Position numbers and translations under genes: made by a program. The notes under the pieces are model-generated. The model did not search any database. It was not told the DNA's origin and saw only the letters and a list, made by a program, of their open reading frames with translations. DNA of 64,000 bases from positions 620,001 through 684,000 of the forward strand of contig JAGYXB010000791.1 of the NCBI GenBank assembly GCA_022495005.1, read 5' to 3'. Positions 1-11,179 of the stretch are shown here, piece after piece. Position 1 is the stretch's first letter. The number at the start of each line of letters is the position of its first letter. The stretch comes from Rhyacophila brunnea (lineage: Eukaryota > Arthropoda > Insecta > Trichoptera > Rhyacophilidae).

Positions 1-1545
1 TCACAATTTAAAAAGTTAATTTTTTAGAGTGTTAGAACGAATGCACACAATACATATATAGAATAGTTTACTATTATAAAAGAATGGTTACAGATTTTGT
101 CTGTGTGCCAGTTGTCGATAAAAAATAAGCAATAGTGTGTAATGGTCCGCGAGCCGCAGTTTAAGCACCGGTTGCGCCCCATCTCCAGTTAAACCAGGTC
201 AGGCGTTGGACGTCCTCTCACATAAGACTTAATCGCCCAAAACTACTATGTTATGGTCAGGGCCGGTTACACTTGCCAAGCCAAACATATGGCAACCGAC
301 CACCGTTACGCTGTTCCATCGCAATGGTGTAAATTAGAGAGATTTCCTATCGAAATAACGCCACCCTGGATCAGGTGGGATAATAATTGACTTCCAGGTA
401 GCAATGTCATATTATGTACACTGAGAAAATTGCACATTATAATATAGTAAATCCAGCTTTAAAAGATTAATATTTCTTACTAACTACATAATATGCATGG
501 ATGAAAAGTATGTAGCAATGAGTGCATATACTTGAGTATTATAAATTATTTAAATAAAACACATAATATACACTGTAATAAATAATGGCGGCGCTTTTTA
601 TAGTGGACTATAATTTTTATATGATTGTTATAGTGGATGTGGATGATGGGGAGGGCGGTTACACGAGAGTTAGTCCAGGCTCTAACCTTATTGATGTTCA
701 GCTGTCTGGCTGAAGCTATTCCCTCCCTGGTGTAGTTATATGATAAATGAGGAGACACCTATGCCGGTAACACGGCTTGACAGGTGGTTTGATTTACAGA
801 GTTTGCATGAAGACTCTGTACAATTATGGTTTCCACGACGTTTACACGGTACACGCTCGTGGTCTGCACTTAACTTTTTGAGTCAGTCTATATGCGCTTT
901 GAATTACTCGTTAACGGCAGCCAAACTTTAACAAGCCAAACGCGCCTGTTGTCTTGATATAACTGAAGTTTATTTATTAATAACGGTCGACTGCTGATTC
1001 GTAACTGAGTTGCACATTACGGCAATAATGAAGATTTGAAGTAGGATGGAAACATAGGGGTGAGGGCCACACTAATAATTGGCCCAACCAAATAGTTTTC
1101 CACATAATTTAATAGCGATCAGAACCGGAGTCGTCCACTTATATAGATCATTCTCAACTGGACGAAACCGGTATTGATAGTCATTATTATTATGTCGACA
1201 ACATTAAGTACCTACCTTTATTACATATCGTATTTTATTTTAATTATAACAAAATCTTTTAACAAAAAATTGTCATTTAACAACATTTAAACGGTTTACG
1301 TTACACTCTTAAATCTTGAGTTGATGCAGTATTTCAAAAATAATAATGACATTATAGGTTATTAGTAAATACCAGGACGTCAAAACTGAATTTGAAGTAA
1401 TCCTGACGCTATCTATGAATCAAGATAACAATGATTTTTATTTAGATTGTTTATTTTTCTATTATAACTCGCTTGTAATCATTTTTTTTAATAAATACAT
1501 ATTTTAGTTCTGAGAATAATAGTATATATTAAGTAATATATGCAA
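1..1545. other. AT-rich intergenic stretch, no gene
   Basis: No convincing coding region is seen. A short GC-richer patch at about 138-175 (CGAGCCGCAGTTTAAGCACC) resembles the subterminal end of hAT elements, but no partner end or target duplication was found. The open frames at 546-758 and 740-931 have no recognisable domain. Confidence 0.5.
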
Positions 1546-1690
1546 GGTCAGTAGATTAGTGGTAAAAGCCCTCACCAGACAAGTGAAATGCGTGTGTTCG
1601 AAACTCAAGACTTTTTCTCACAGTTATGTTTATTCCTGAGGTGGTTTGGTGCCAATAAACGTATTGAAAAAGTTCAGCAATAATACAACT
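1546..1690 (+). mobile_element. tRNA-derived SINE-like head (family S2)
   Basis: The segment has the spacing of a tRNA-like pol III promoter: an A-box-like stretch TAGATTAGTGGTAAAAG near 1554 and a B-box-like GTGTTCGAAACTC near 1592-1604. A short non-tRNA body follows. It does not fold into a clean cloverleaf, so it is read as a SINE head rather than a functional tRNA gene. No second copy was seen in the window. Confidence 0.4.
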
Positions 1691-2170
1691 TATTATCTTT
1701 TGATATGAGATACATAGCGCCCAAGCCCTGAATTAATAATGTATATAAAAATTACGACAAATTAATGTTATCTCTATAAATCGTATATGGGGAAAAAACT
1801 AGTCCGAGGAAAACTGTGATGTTATTCAATTGTCAATAAATATGTGTATTACTATTGATATCATAATAAAAGGCAACTAAAATCTATATTTAGTTGTGTT
1901 TATGTATTAACCTGCTGAGCATTGTATAATATATTATATCATATAAGTATATGGTATGATTAGGAATTCAGTGTTAATACCTACTCATCTGGAATTCTCG
2001 GTCAAGTCGACCCAATTCCAATAATTATTATAAACCGAACCAGAATGCTTATAGCCTAAGATAATAGCTATACGTACAGCATACATATATCTACACATAG
2101 CTATGAGACATATATATATGTATTTACCTAATAAAATTCTGTGTACGATTCATTAAGAAATGGCAGATAT
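1691..2170. other. AT-rich spacer
   Basis: Nothing beyond low-complexity AT-rich sequence is seen. Confidence 0.5.
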
Positions 2171-2483
2171 CAGTGGGTCTATTCTGTACTTACCGACCGC
2201 TAAAGTGATAAAGTGATAGACATTACCAAACGTAGGGTAGGTTTGTATCAAAGTATTAGCACTTATTGTAACAATTACAATACGTTGGTTGTAAATGTTG
2301 CAATAAGCGTTACATTTTAACAGCGCCTCTCTTGCTGTTGTTAAAATATAGCATTTATTGCAACAATACAACCAACTTATTGTAATTGTTACAATAAGTA
2401 CTTTGAAACAAACCTACCCTAAGTTTAATAATATCTATCACTTTATCACTTTAGCGGTCGATAAGTATAGAATAGACCCACAG
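2171..2483. repeat. foldback (hairpin) MITE of about 310 bp
   Basis: The two halves are reverse complements along almost their whole length, centred at about 2329 (CAGC, a 9-nt loop, GCTG). The outer ends read CAGTGGGTCTATTCTGTACT on the left and, inverted, CTGTGGGTCTATTCTATACT on the right. Inner blocks such as CTTATTGTAACAATTACAA also pair. The open frames on both strands here are by-products of the symmetry. The arms differ at a handful of bases and small indels, so it is not a recent duplication. No clear target duplication was found, and the superfamily is undetermined. Confidence 0.85.
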
Positions 2484-2565
2484 GAGAGTTATAGGCAGTA
2501 TCAACTGTGGTTATACTATGGATATCTAGCGATAGAATGCGTTGTATGCAAATTTCATACAGTTA

Positions 2566-2715
2566 AAACGCACCACGGTGCTTGATTGTTACATCTGTCC
2601 CGTGCGGCTCCGTATCAGGATAGCAGAGTGACCGTGTAAAATCTTTTCTTTCAAACACGTATTAAGTGTCATAGAAGGTGGCTGTGCATATCCACGGCAG
2701 TACATCCTACATAAC
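2566..2715 (-). mobile_element. interspersed repeat family I, copy 1
   Basis: On the minus strand this stretch matches 47125-47290 on the plus strand. Shared blocks include CGTGGATATGCAC, CTTCTATGACACTT, CGTGTTTGAAAG and CGGAGCCGCACGGGAC. A shorter degenerate match lies near 46060-46130. The family is unclassified; it may be SINE-like or an internal piece of a larger element. Confidence 0.6.
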
Positions 2716-3624
2716 GGGTAGCGATGGGGAACCTAAAATCAGTTGAATAATGCTTGCGCGAATTTCTATATACAAACTTCCTTTCCCTGTCGTACAACAT
2801 TAACATTGACAAGTAACACCGAAGCAACAAGGCAGTGTCTTACACGTCGTCAAAGCGAAAAGTCACGCTACAAACGACAATGCAAATCAACAGGCTGGTA
2901 CAAAAAAGATTTAGTGTTTGGCCCACATTCGACGATCCAGTGACCTGTGATCACAGTGATCCAGAAAGCCTCGAAATATTCATTGTGTTGAGCAACGTCC
3001 CTGGTAAAAGAAACAGACGACGATCGCTGATGAGATGGAGTGACCAAGTGAAGATATTCAATTGAAAGCCGATGGCATCCACTACAAGGCTGATCCATTG
3101 GTCCACATTAAGTCTGGCCGGGAGATGAAATTCACGGCTTGGTTTGAAGTCTGAAAAAAACTAATTACACAACCCTGAATATAACACACATTTTCCGGAT
3201 GGCATGCATTTTATTTGTTTAGACGCCAAAGTAAGATGAAAATAAAAGCAACGCGCTCAATTTTACGGTGACTGTGTAAACTGTTTCTATATTTAAAAAG
3301 TTGGTGATGCAATATTATTTGGCTCTCTATCTCAATACAATGCACTGTAAATAATGTGAAGCTGTGTAAATAATGTGTATAGTGCAGTGTTCCCCAAACT
3401 TTCAAAATTCCAATAATTTAATAAAGACATAAATAAACATTTAAATTCATTAATAAAAACATCATTTTTATGAGTTACAGAAAAAATAAACAACCGAAAG
3501 TAATCAAAACTTTATGAAATATATCTATACCTAAGTAGGTACATACGTAAATTAAAAAGTTGTCACCCCACGAATAAAATAACGTTAAAAATGAATAGTA
3601 TAAAATTCCAAATAATTACACGAT
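2716..3624. other. spacer with possible degraded TE pieces
   Basis: A frame at 2835-3065 contains RRSLMRWSDQVK, which loosely resembles the basic stretch after the reverse transcriptase domain of some LINEs; the match is too short to call. Near 3383 the sequence CAGTGTTCCCCAAACTTTC resembles one hAT end of the common TTCCCAAACTT type, without a partner. Confidence 0.3.
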
Positions 3625-4035
3625 AAAAAGAACTTTTAATATACATACAACGTTTTTAATTTTTCTGTTGAATTATTATGCTCAATATGCTCACACTTGT
3701 ACTTCATATGAAGTAAATAAAAACCAAACAAACAAATATAGAATACTGAAATGTCATTTCATTTTGATTTCCATAGTAACGCACGTATTTTTCTATAATC
3801 TAAGAACGCACGTATATATTAATAATTTAGTTGCTAGGACCACTGCCTTAGCAACCAATAATAGTCTTTTACTTTTTACAGATTTTTCTGAAATAACTTT
3901 CCATACAAAACAGAATTAACTGAAAATGAATTGAATTCTGCTTAAAGATGGCTAAAAGTATTAAAAGAATGCATTGGCATCGTGTTCTGATATATTCTAA
4001 AAGTTTCCAATGTCTAGCTAGTCGGGAAGTTAATT
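3625..4035 (-). mobile_element. TIR element family B-MITE, copy 1 (inverted)
   Basis: This is the reverse complement of the elements at 5755-6221, 19192-19615 and 33201-33635. The terminal motif TACAACGTTTTTA is at 3646. The block containing TGACATTTCAG-type sequence and GCAACTAAATTATTAATATA is shared. It is truncated near 4033, within the CCGACTAGCTAGACATTTGA block, so it lacks roughly 80 bp of the other end. With copy 2 it forms a large inverted pair about 1.7 kb apart. Confidence 0.8.
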
Positions 4036-5275
4036 AAAAACATTTAAACCCTTAAATACTCTCCATTCCCTATAATTTACAAATTAAAAATCCCACCATC
4101 CCTATATCATATTAGGTAGAGGAAGGCGAGATTCTATTGGAATCGCGGCCACGACGAAATCACTTTGCAACGTTGTCTTTCGAAAGTAACGAAACCAACA
4201 CCTAAATGACTCGCCTGCACTGCCACAAGAATCCATTTTACTTAGCTCTTTTTCTACCTCCACTATACAACAAATATTGACAATAATTAGATCATTACGT
4301 AAACTCAAATATAACTTTCAGTACTCATACTTGATAAAACTCACCAACGCGTGCTAAATTTATATGACGTTTAAAGTCGTTTCATTTTATAAGTGCTCGT
4401 ACAAACTTAGAACACACCTAGGTATTATTATAATATTTACTCAGATAGATAGGTACACCCGAACGTTTCACAAACAATATTAGAGATGATAATGTGGAAT
4501 TTTGTAAATTCATGTAACATCCTATTATTATTACGTATGATATCCGTAAAATCTTTTATCGAAAATAATTAAAAATTTATAAAATATAACTAAATTTCCA
4601 TTTTATGTTTTCGAGAATACAGAAAAAAAAACAATTAAAACCTTAGACTATAGATACATCAAAACTGATTAATGTCTGAGACGGAACTGTTATCATTTCG
4701 ATATGCGCTTCGATATAATAATTGTTCACTACCTACGTAAAGTTTGGGAAACAATTATTGTGATTAAAATAAGAATTCGCAAAACATATAAAAACCGCTA
4801 GTGTATTTTTGAGTAAATCTAGAGTAGGTTAAAATGTTATATTATTTTATAGTTTTACTTCGTTTCTCTCTACTTAGTTTCAAAATTGTCTCACCACGGT
4901 TAAGAAAAAAATATTCCAATATTATCACATAGGTAATATTTTAAATTAAATGTCACATGTTATAGACTACAAAAAAATAAGATGTGAGTACATCTTTTAC
5001 GATGCTTGGGTGGTAGCCGTTCGTTCTAGATAATAAGTATATTTTAACACATTGAGTGAAAAAACTACATTCAATTCAACGTAGACGTATGTAGACTGAA
5101 AGTCGTGACCAAAAGATAAGAAAACATGGATGCTAAATTCCAATATGGGCGCATAACAAATAATAAGCAAATCAAATTAGGTAGATATTTACATCTAGGA
5201 TTTAGGTGTTCACATATACTTGAAAATATTTAAAATTCGTAATATACAAATAAATGCACGTCAGATTATTAAATC
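4036..5275. other. AT-rich spacer between the inverted B-MITE copies
   Basis: No coding sequence or clear repeat is seen. Confidence 0.45.
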
Positions 5276-5515
5276 ACTTAAATAGTAGCTCAATTTGGAC
5301 AACGCTTCAGAGACCCATTATTTAAAATGTGTCGTAATTAAGTATGACGCCTTTAGCATAGTTGTATATGTGTATGGGCGCGATACACGAGAGATGCAGG
5401 TTCGATTCCTGCGGGGTGTCTTACTTTTTTCAAAAAGATTCTTTCTATTTGTTATAATATATTTTCTCAGAAGTGTTTTCATGTTCACTTAAATAACATT
5501 GTTGATAAGATGATA
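5276..5515 (+). mobile_element. tRNA-derived SINE family S1, copy 1
   Basis: A B-box GGTTCGATTCC lies at 5399-5409, inside a tRNA-like arm GCAGGTTCGATTCCTGC, followed by GGGGTGTCTTACTTTTTTC. The upstream block (GTAGCTCAATTTGGACAACG) and downstream block (TTTTCTCAGAAGTGTTTTCA) recur at 18588-18735 and 19985-20055. The second copy shows that the unit is longer than the tRNA-like part and was later split by insertions. Confidence 0.65.
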
Positions 5516-5754
5516 AGATAACAGTTGTATACAACAACAAAAAATGATTATTTAAATCATTAAAATGATCATGATAATAATCACAATCAATCAAAGATTG
5601 ACAATAAACAATAATACTTCTGACTTTATTAATTAATATCCAGCTATTTCAATATCGATTCGTGTGTTACATTCCTTGTTTATTTGCTCTAACAACATAA
5701 ATCAGTCAGTGAACGATATATTATTTTACGTATATTTAAATATTATTGATATCT

Positions 5755-6221
5755 ACTTTTTACAACGTTTTTATTAGCTCGTATTCTTTTTCCGGTGGTG
5801 TTTATCCAGTACAAAACTTGCAATCGATTTTTAACTAACTTTCCGACTAGCTAGACATTTGAAACTTTTATAATATATCAGAACACAATGCCAATGCATT
5901 CTTTTAATACTTTTAGCCATCTTTAAGAAGAATTGAATTCATTATCAGTGAATTCGGTTTTGTATGGAAAATTATTTCAGAAAAATCCGTTAAAAGTAAA
6001 AGACTATTATTGGTTGCTAAGGGGGTGGTCCTAGCAACTAAATTATTAATATATACGTGCGTTACTATGGAAATCAAAATGAAATGTCAAAATGACATTT
6101 CAGTATTCTATATTTGTTTGTTTGTTTGTTTTTTTATTTATTTCATAATATCAAGTACAAGTGTGAGCATATTGAGCATAATAATTCAACAGAAATTTTT
6201 AAAACGTTGTATATAAAAAGT
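5755..6221 (+). mobile_element. TIR element family B-MITE, copy 2 (most complete)
   Basis: This is a non-autonomous element of about 460 bp. The left end is ACTTTTTACAACGTTTTTAT. The right end is AAAACGTTGTATATAAAAAG, whose reverse complement matches it apart from a small indel. No transposase remnant is visible. It is the best-preserved of five copies or fragments in the window (3625, 5755, 19192, 33201, 55387). Superfamily is not assigned because a target duplication could not be fixed. Confidence 0.8.
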
Positions 6222-7273
6222 TCTTTTTATCTTGTAATTATTACTATTGCGTTGAAATGAACATATTATGTTTTTTATAGAGTTTTCAGATATTATCATG
6301 GGGGTTAAATAATTGAAAAGCATTAAGTATTGCATCGAAATGTAATCAAAATAATGACACAAATCCAACTCACAAATCAACATCGCATTACTATGATAGA
6401 AACAATGGAAAGAAAAATTCAAATTTATAGAATCGTTGCGAATGAAGTTTGAAATGAATTTTCATTTGTTTCAACAACAACAATATACTCTACTATACTA
6501 TAATTAAGATTAATCAAAAATATTACATACCTACATACTATAATTATGTATTGGCTAAGCTAAGTACAACATTATCGCTGAACTAATACACTAGACCAGA
6601 GGTCGACAGACTGTGGCACACAAAAGGTTTTTTTGTGGCAGAGTTTACGAGTCAGGTAGTCATAAGGTGATTAAATTTATATGAGGTCGCGAACTACCCT
6701 TTAATTTTGATGAAAAGTACAAGAAAGGCCACGTAGAAAAATTATAACATGAAAGAAAATGTTATGATTTCTAGTTAACATGAAAACATAAGTGAGAGAA
6801 GATTTATGATTATTAAATGATAATCCACGCGGAAAGATTTATTGTATCATAATTTTTAACCTTATTTTTTCACTCCATGCTGTGGGGGAACTCATTGAAA
6901 CTAAACCAAAACGATTAAAGTAAAAATAATTTCAACGTGTTATAGGTCCGCAGTTTTTCACCTATCTTTGTATTCTAATCAAGTATTAATAAGCAGCATA
7001 ATATCCTACGTCTAGTAATGCATTGATAAGGTTAACTTTATCACCCATTGTTGCAAGCTGTCTTTTTTATAGTATGTTTTATATGTCAAATATTTATTAT
7101 CAAACTAAACATCTGAGAATGTTATGTTTAATATTGATAAAATTTGTTTTATATATAATCATACGTTCTTTTCAACTCTGGATCAACTCAGTGTTGAATA
7201 AGGAGGTATAAACTGCATTCAATCACTGTATAAAATACAAAACTGTTAACAAGTTATTGTCCACAAAATAATC
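6222..7273. other. AT-rich spacer with one hAT-like end
   Basis: CAGAGGTCGACAGACTGTGG near 6597 resembles the left end of hAT elements of the GTCGGCAACCTGTGG type. No matching right end was found. No coding sequence is seen. Confidence 0.3.
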
Positions 7274-7294
7274 TAATATATATTATATATTTTT

Positions 7295-7908
7295 TCAGCC
7301 AGGGTCGATCCACTGCTGGATGAAGGCCTCCCCCAGCTCCCTCCATTCTTCTCGGTTCCTTGTTTTTCTCTGCCACGTACTTCTACTAAACCTGAAAAGT
7401 TCGTCAATCCAGCGGGTTCCCCTCGGGTACCATTGAATGACTACATTCGTCCAGCGGCCGTCCATTCGTCGTGCAACGTATCCGGCCCACCGCCATTTCA
7501 TCAATTTGGTGACCTCTATCACATCTCTCACTCGTGTTTGCTTTCTTATCCAATGGTTCCTTCTGCGGTCCTTACGCGTTATGCCCAACACGCACCTTTC
7601 CATGCCACGTTGCGCAACTCTCAATTTTTGAATCTCTCGTGTGTTGAGAGTCCATGTTTCGCAAGCATACGTTAGCACTGGTAGCACACATTGGTTGAAC
7701 ACTTTACGCTTCAGGCATATTGGAAGGTCGCTCTTGAATATATTACTTAAGCGCCCGAATGCACTCCACTTAGCTTTTCGAGCAATCTCGTCATCTATGC
7801 CTCCATCTACAGACATTTGCTGTCCGAGGTAGCTGTTGGTTCTCTGGATTTGATTGCCGTTGATGAATATCGCTTTTGGATCAGTGAAGTGGTTTATCAT
7901 TATTTTCG
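7295..7908 (-). pseudogene. family A LINE ORF2 C-terminal fragment (201-codon open frame)
   Basis: This is the C-terminal region of a non-LTR retrotransposon reverse transcriptase protein, downstream of the catalytic palm. Visible landmarks are YLGQQMSVDGGIDDEIARKA, the connection-region motif VLPVLTYACETWTL, MERCVLGITRKDRRR, RWAGYVARRMDGRWTNVV and the terminal QQWIDPG. These are characteristic of RTE-like LINEs widespread in insects. Compared with the copies at 22035 and 27519, the segment RGTKRPQGRPRSRW is shortened here to RGTRW. The natural start is missing: the codon taken as Met is internal to the element, at the inversion point. The frame has no stop, so this copy is comparatively young, but it cannot encode a working enzyme. 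Confidence 0.85.
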
Positions 7909-7964
7909 TCTCGCAAATGAAAGCTTTAAACTAGGTTTAAAGATTAATGTCTCAAGGACAAAAG
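7909..7964 (+). pseudogene. inverted 5' piece of the same family A LINE
   Basis: The plus strand reads LANESFKLGLKINVSRTKV. The family A copy at 27519 has LADFSQTVGLKINVSKTKV immediately before the point where the minus-strand segment starts. The two segments are therefore adjacent in the source element and have been inverted relative to each other. Confidence 0.75.
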
Positions 7965-7978
7965 TAATATATTATATA

Positions 7979-8500
7979 CATTCTAATAAAGCCAGTTTAA
8001 ATATAAATAAGTGTTTATTTATGAAGTTTATCTCGCCGTTCCATAACAAACGAAAGCAAATAGGAAAGGCATTGTTTTAATTTTAGTTTAGGTATATTTA
8101 AATTACAAAATTATTTATTTTATCTTTTTAATGTGTTATGACACGAATCAATTAAATAATATACTCCCGAATGTAAATTATCAGTAAATTGCATGCTGTG
8201 TATTCTATCACTCGGCTAGATAGGTACCCTGTGGTAGCATTGCAATAAGTCAGTAAATTATAACGTGTAGCGGCATGGTTTCGAAAAGAGACCCACAGAT
8301 GGCGCTGCACATTAACAGGATGTCGCAAGCGTTATAGACGGATTAGGATTTAATCCTATGTTAAATCTGTAATTTTTACTCAAAATCTCACAGCCTCAGC
8401 TTAGTCTGATTAACTCTGACCCTTTTGATCATACATATCCCCTATTTTGAAACTAAGCACCTTACACTATCGAGTTTCGTTACTAGTATTAAGTGTGGTT
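7979..8500. other. AT-rich spacer
   Basis: No coding or repeat feature is recognised. Confidence 0.4.
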
Positions 8501-9186
8501 ATCTAATTGTCTTGTCGTCAGCATAAGCGCACATCTACCTTAAAAAAATAAAAAAGCTGACGACATAGTCATAACTAGCCGATCCAAACAAAGACTGATC
8601 GACCATGCCACAACATTGAAAAAGGAAGCGGAAAAGCTTGGATTAGAAACAACAGAAGAGGTGAACATACGACTCATAGCTGCTAATAAGTGCTTCTACG
8701 CCTGTAAGGGTCGACACAGTTATTCGACCAGTAGCTACCTATGGCTGTGAGACATGGTGCCTCATTCAAAGGGAAGAACATAAACTAGCCATATTCGAAA
8801 GTAAGATCCTCAGGAGAATTTTCGGGCCCACATTGTAAAATGGAAGTTACAGGATAAAAATGAACCACGAGTTAGAAGAGTTAATAAAACATGAAACGGT
8901 GGTGAAATTCTGTCGAACCCAAAGACTAAGGTGGGCTGGACACGTTGAGAGAATACCTGAGCACAGGACGCCAAAAATCATGACCAAGTGGATCCCACAG
9001 TAGAAACGGTCTAGGGGCAGACCAAAGAAGAGGTGGGCTGACTGCATCGAAGAGGACTGGAGAAAGATGGGGAGGGCTGGAGACTGGAGATGAGCAGCCA
9101 GGGAAAGGAGCGTGTGGAGGACAATTGTAGAGGAGGCCAAATCCCGCTCCGGGATGTAGTGCCGAAAAAGAAGAATCTAATTGTCT
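8501..9186 (+). mobile_element. family C LINE fragment with 12-bp target duplication
   Basis: The duplication ATCTAATTGTCT occurs at 8501-8512 and 9175-9186, bracketing the insertion at 8513-9174. The insert starts with about 40 bp of unassigned A-rich sequence and ends in GCCGAAAAAGAAGA, a short A/G-rich tail instead of a long poly-A. Orientation is plus. Confidence 0.8.
8553..9160 (+). pseudogene. family C LINE reverse transcriptase C-terminus, degenerate
   Basis: The coding similarity begins at the palm motif: (K)ADDIVI at 8553-8570, corresponding to the [YF]ADD catalytic box, so the copy is truncated at the active site. Further landmarks are EKLGLETTEEVN, VRPVATYGCETWCL, RRIFGPT, RLRWAGHVERIPEHRTPK, GRPKKRWADCIEEDW and a basic C-terminus. 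An internal deletion near 8700 joins FYACK directly to the segment before VRPVATYG. Several in-frame stops (for example after FGPTL and in KWIPQ*KRSRG) and at least one frame change show that it is dead. It belongs to the same broad group as families A and B but is clearly a different family. Confidence 0.8.
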
Positions 9187-9624
9187 AATGCGAGACCTAT
9201 ATATAATGTCATCTTATCTTATTAATCTATTTTCGTGTACCGTTTGAAATATTCTCTGTTTTTATTAATTAATCTCTGTGAACCTGAATAAATAATAAAG
9301 TGTGTCTATTTTAAAAATAAATATTCCTATAAATGTGAATTAGTATGACATTAAAAATAATATAATGCAATGCCTATACCGACAGGTTCTGATAGTTAAG
9401 AGGTGCGATGCATTATCAATTATCATAATATTATGTACCCATGTCGAGACTCAATAGTTAAATATAAATAAGATAAATAATGTGCAACTTGTTATGCAAT
9501 TAGAGACGGATACTGCGGCAGGTGTGTTTATTGAATGGTTAAATGATGCGGTAAATATTTACAATATAACACCTTGAATGATAGAATCATCTTTAACAAA
9601 TCGGACATACCTTATATTTGTATG
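9187..9624. other. AT-rich spacer
   Basis: Nothing recognised. Confidence 0.4.
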
Positions 9625-10417
9625 TGTTACGCCGAATGTGCGAAATTGACTATTACATGAAATGGGGAAAATTTTGACTAATTCATGTAATAGTCAAGCC
9701 CGTTGCCTTATTCATGAATTAGGTAAATTATCTGCCGAGTGCGTGAATTCGACAGGGTATGGAATTCTTAAACTGTCAACATGACAGTGGAAAAAGTAAA
9801 TTTAACACGGATGGTTTTATTAGTTATAATTGGACATAATATAATATTATTATTATTAGGTTAGGTTAGGTTTTGTAATTCTGAATTCAACTGAATGTCA
9901 ATTTTGAGGTTAGCTAACAAGTGTCAACAAACTATCAAACCATACTATCACAAACAAACAATTGCACGATTGATACCCAAGCACGAATCAAATCGCGAAA
10001 ATACATTTTAATAAAATTCTTCCGTTACCATATTATAGTTCTAGATTTTTTTGGGCATAGTAAATGGATATGAACGTCATTGTAGTTATTGATTGGTATA
10101 TTATTATAATATAATCAATGACATTTGACACATTTGGTTAGTTTGATTAGTTGCAAAAAACACCACCGGAGCGCGACCATCTATTTCGACCAATGCGTGA
10201 GCATTTGACACATTTGGTTTGGTTGCAAAAAACACCACCGTAGCGCTATCTAATTTTCCCTATGCATGAATTAGGCAGAAAAATTACTGACGAATTCACG
10301 TACTCAGCAGATATTTTGCCTAATTCATGAATAAGGCGACGGGCTTGCATTTTTCATGATTTAGGCAAAGTTTTGCCCATTTCATGTAATAGTCAATTTC
10401 GCATATTCGGCGTAACA
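9625..10417. mobile_element. long-TIR element (Q) of about 790 bp
   Basis: The left end TGTTACGCCGAATGTGCGAA is matched in reverse complement by the right end (TTCGCATATTCGGCGTAACA). The similarity continues inward for more than 100 bp on each side (blocks TGACTATTACATGAAATGGG, GCCTTATTCATGAATTAGG and a GTGAATTC segment). TATG flanks both ends and could be a 4-bp target duplication. Inside is an imperfect direct repeat with CATTTGACACATTTGGTT and TTGCAAAAAACACCACCG at about 10123-10180 and 10201-10245. No transposase is visible. Confidence 0.8.
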
Positions 10418-11179
10418 TATGTAAATCAATAAACAGATACTATAGTCGAGGAAATAAGAAGTACTCCTAACCCCCCCCCTCCCCCTTGAGAGTACTCCTC
10501 CTGGCCTTCTGAATTAATTATATTAAAAACACCCACGCACACTAATAAAATAACATAAAAAACGTAATTTTTTATATTTTCCTGCAAAGAGCCTACTGCC
10601 CGACGGCAGTGTTGAAGAGTGGAGGTAGGCTGTTGAGATCTGACATAAATAGTGCGCACTAAACTGCACCAGTCATACTTATTTGTTTTCATTGAACTAA
10701 GAATACAAATTGCAGATGGTACCTATTGGTATGTTTTTAAAATTCAATTAACCTCTGCGTAAAGCTCTAACCAAACTAAAAATCTCATAGCATACAAAAA
10801 TGTCGTTAGTTTTTCAGATGTAAATTCAAATACATGTAGTACCTACTTGAATAATTAATAAATTTGCGGTAATAATGGAAAATTTCTTGTAGGTAAGTAT
10901 TATGTTTACAACATTCTAATATTTATATTAAAAAAAAAAAAAACATGGTAGGTAATGGTTTAGTATCGAGACGTTGCAACTTGTAACTGATTTTCATCGG
11001 AAATCATATTATATCATGTGTATTTTTTGGCCTGGGTGAGACTCGATCCAACAATATACTGAAAGCTAGAGTATTGCTTTATAACTTTGCACTTTTTACT
11101 ACACTGATACGCCTCTGCCTGATTACCTCGCACAAAATGTATATAATTATAATGACAGTTTCTCAAACGAGTGTTTTCC
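10418..11179. other. spacer with a fragment of element K
   Basis: At 10609-10665 the sequence GAGTGGAGGTAGGCTGTTGA and a following ATAAATAGTGCGCACTAAA match the terminal repeat of element K (23584, 51065). Only this end is present. A poly-A run lies at 10930-10943. Confidence 0.55.

Larger units (their letters stand above)
7274..7978 (-). mobile_element. family A LINE insertion with 5' inversion and flanking duplication
   Basis: A 5'-truncated RTE-like LINE has been inserted with its 3' end to the left. The main body (about 7295-7908) is on the minus strand, while the next upstream piece of the same element (about 7909-7964) is on the plus strand. The whole is flanked by TAATATATATTATATA (7274-7289) and TAATATATTATATA (7965-7978), a plausible but low-complexity target duplication. 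This arrangement is what twin priming produces. The 3' end lacks the usual TGATGATGAT run; an A-rich/TA sequence follows the stop codon. Confidence 0.75.

Noticed and set aside
9858..9875. Three TTAGG units, the insect telomere repeat
   Set aside because: Three units inside a TIR element are expected by chance and do not indicate an interstitial telomere.
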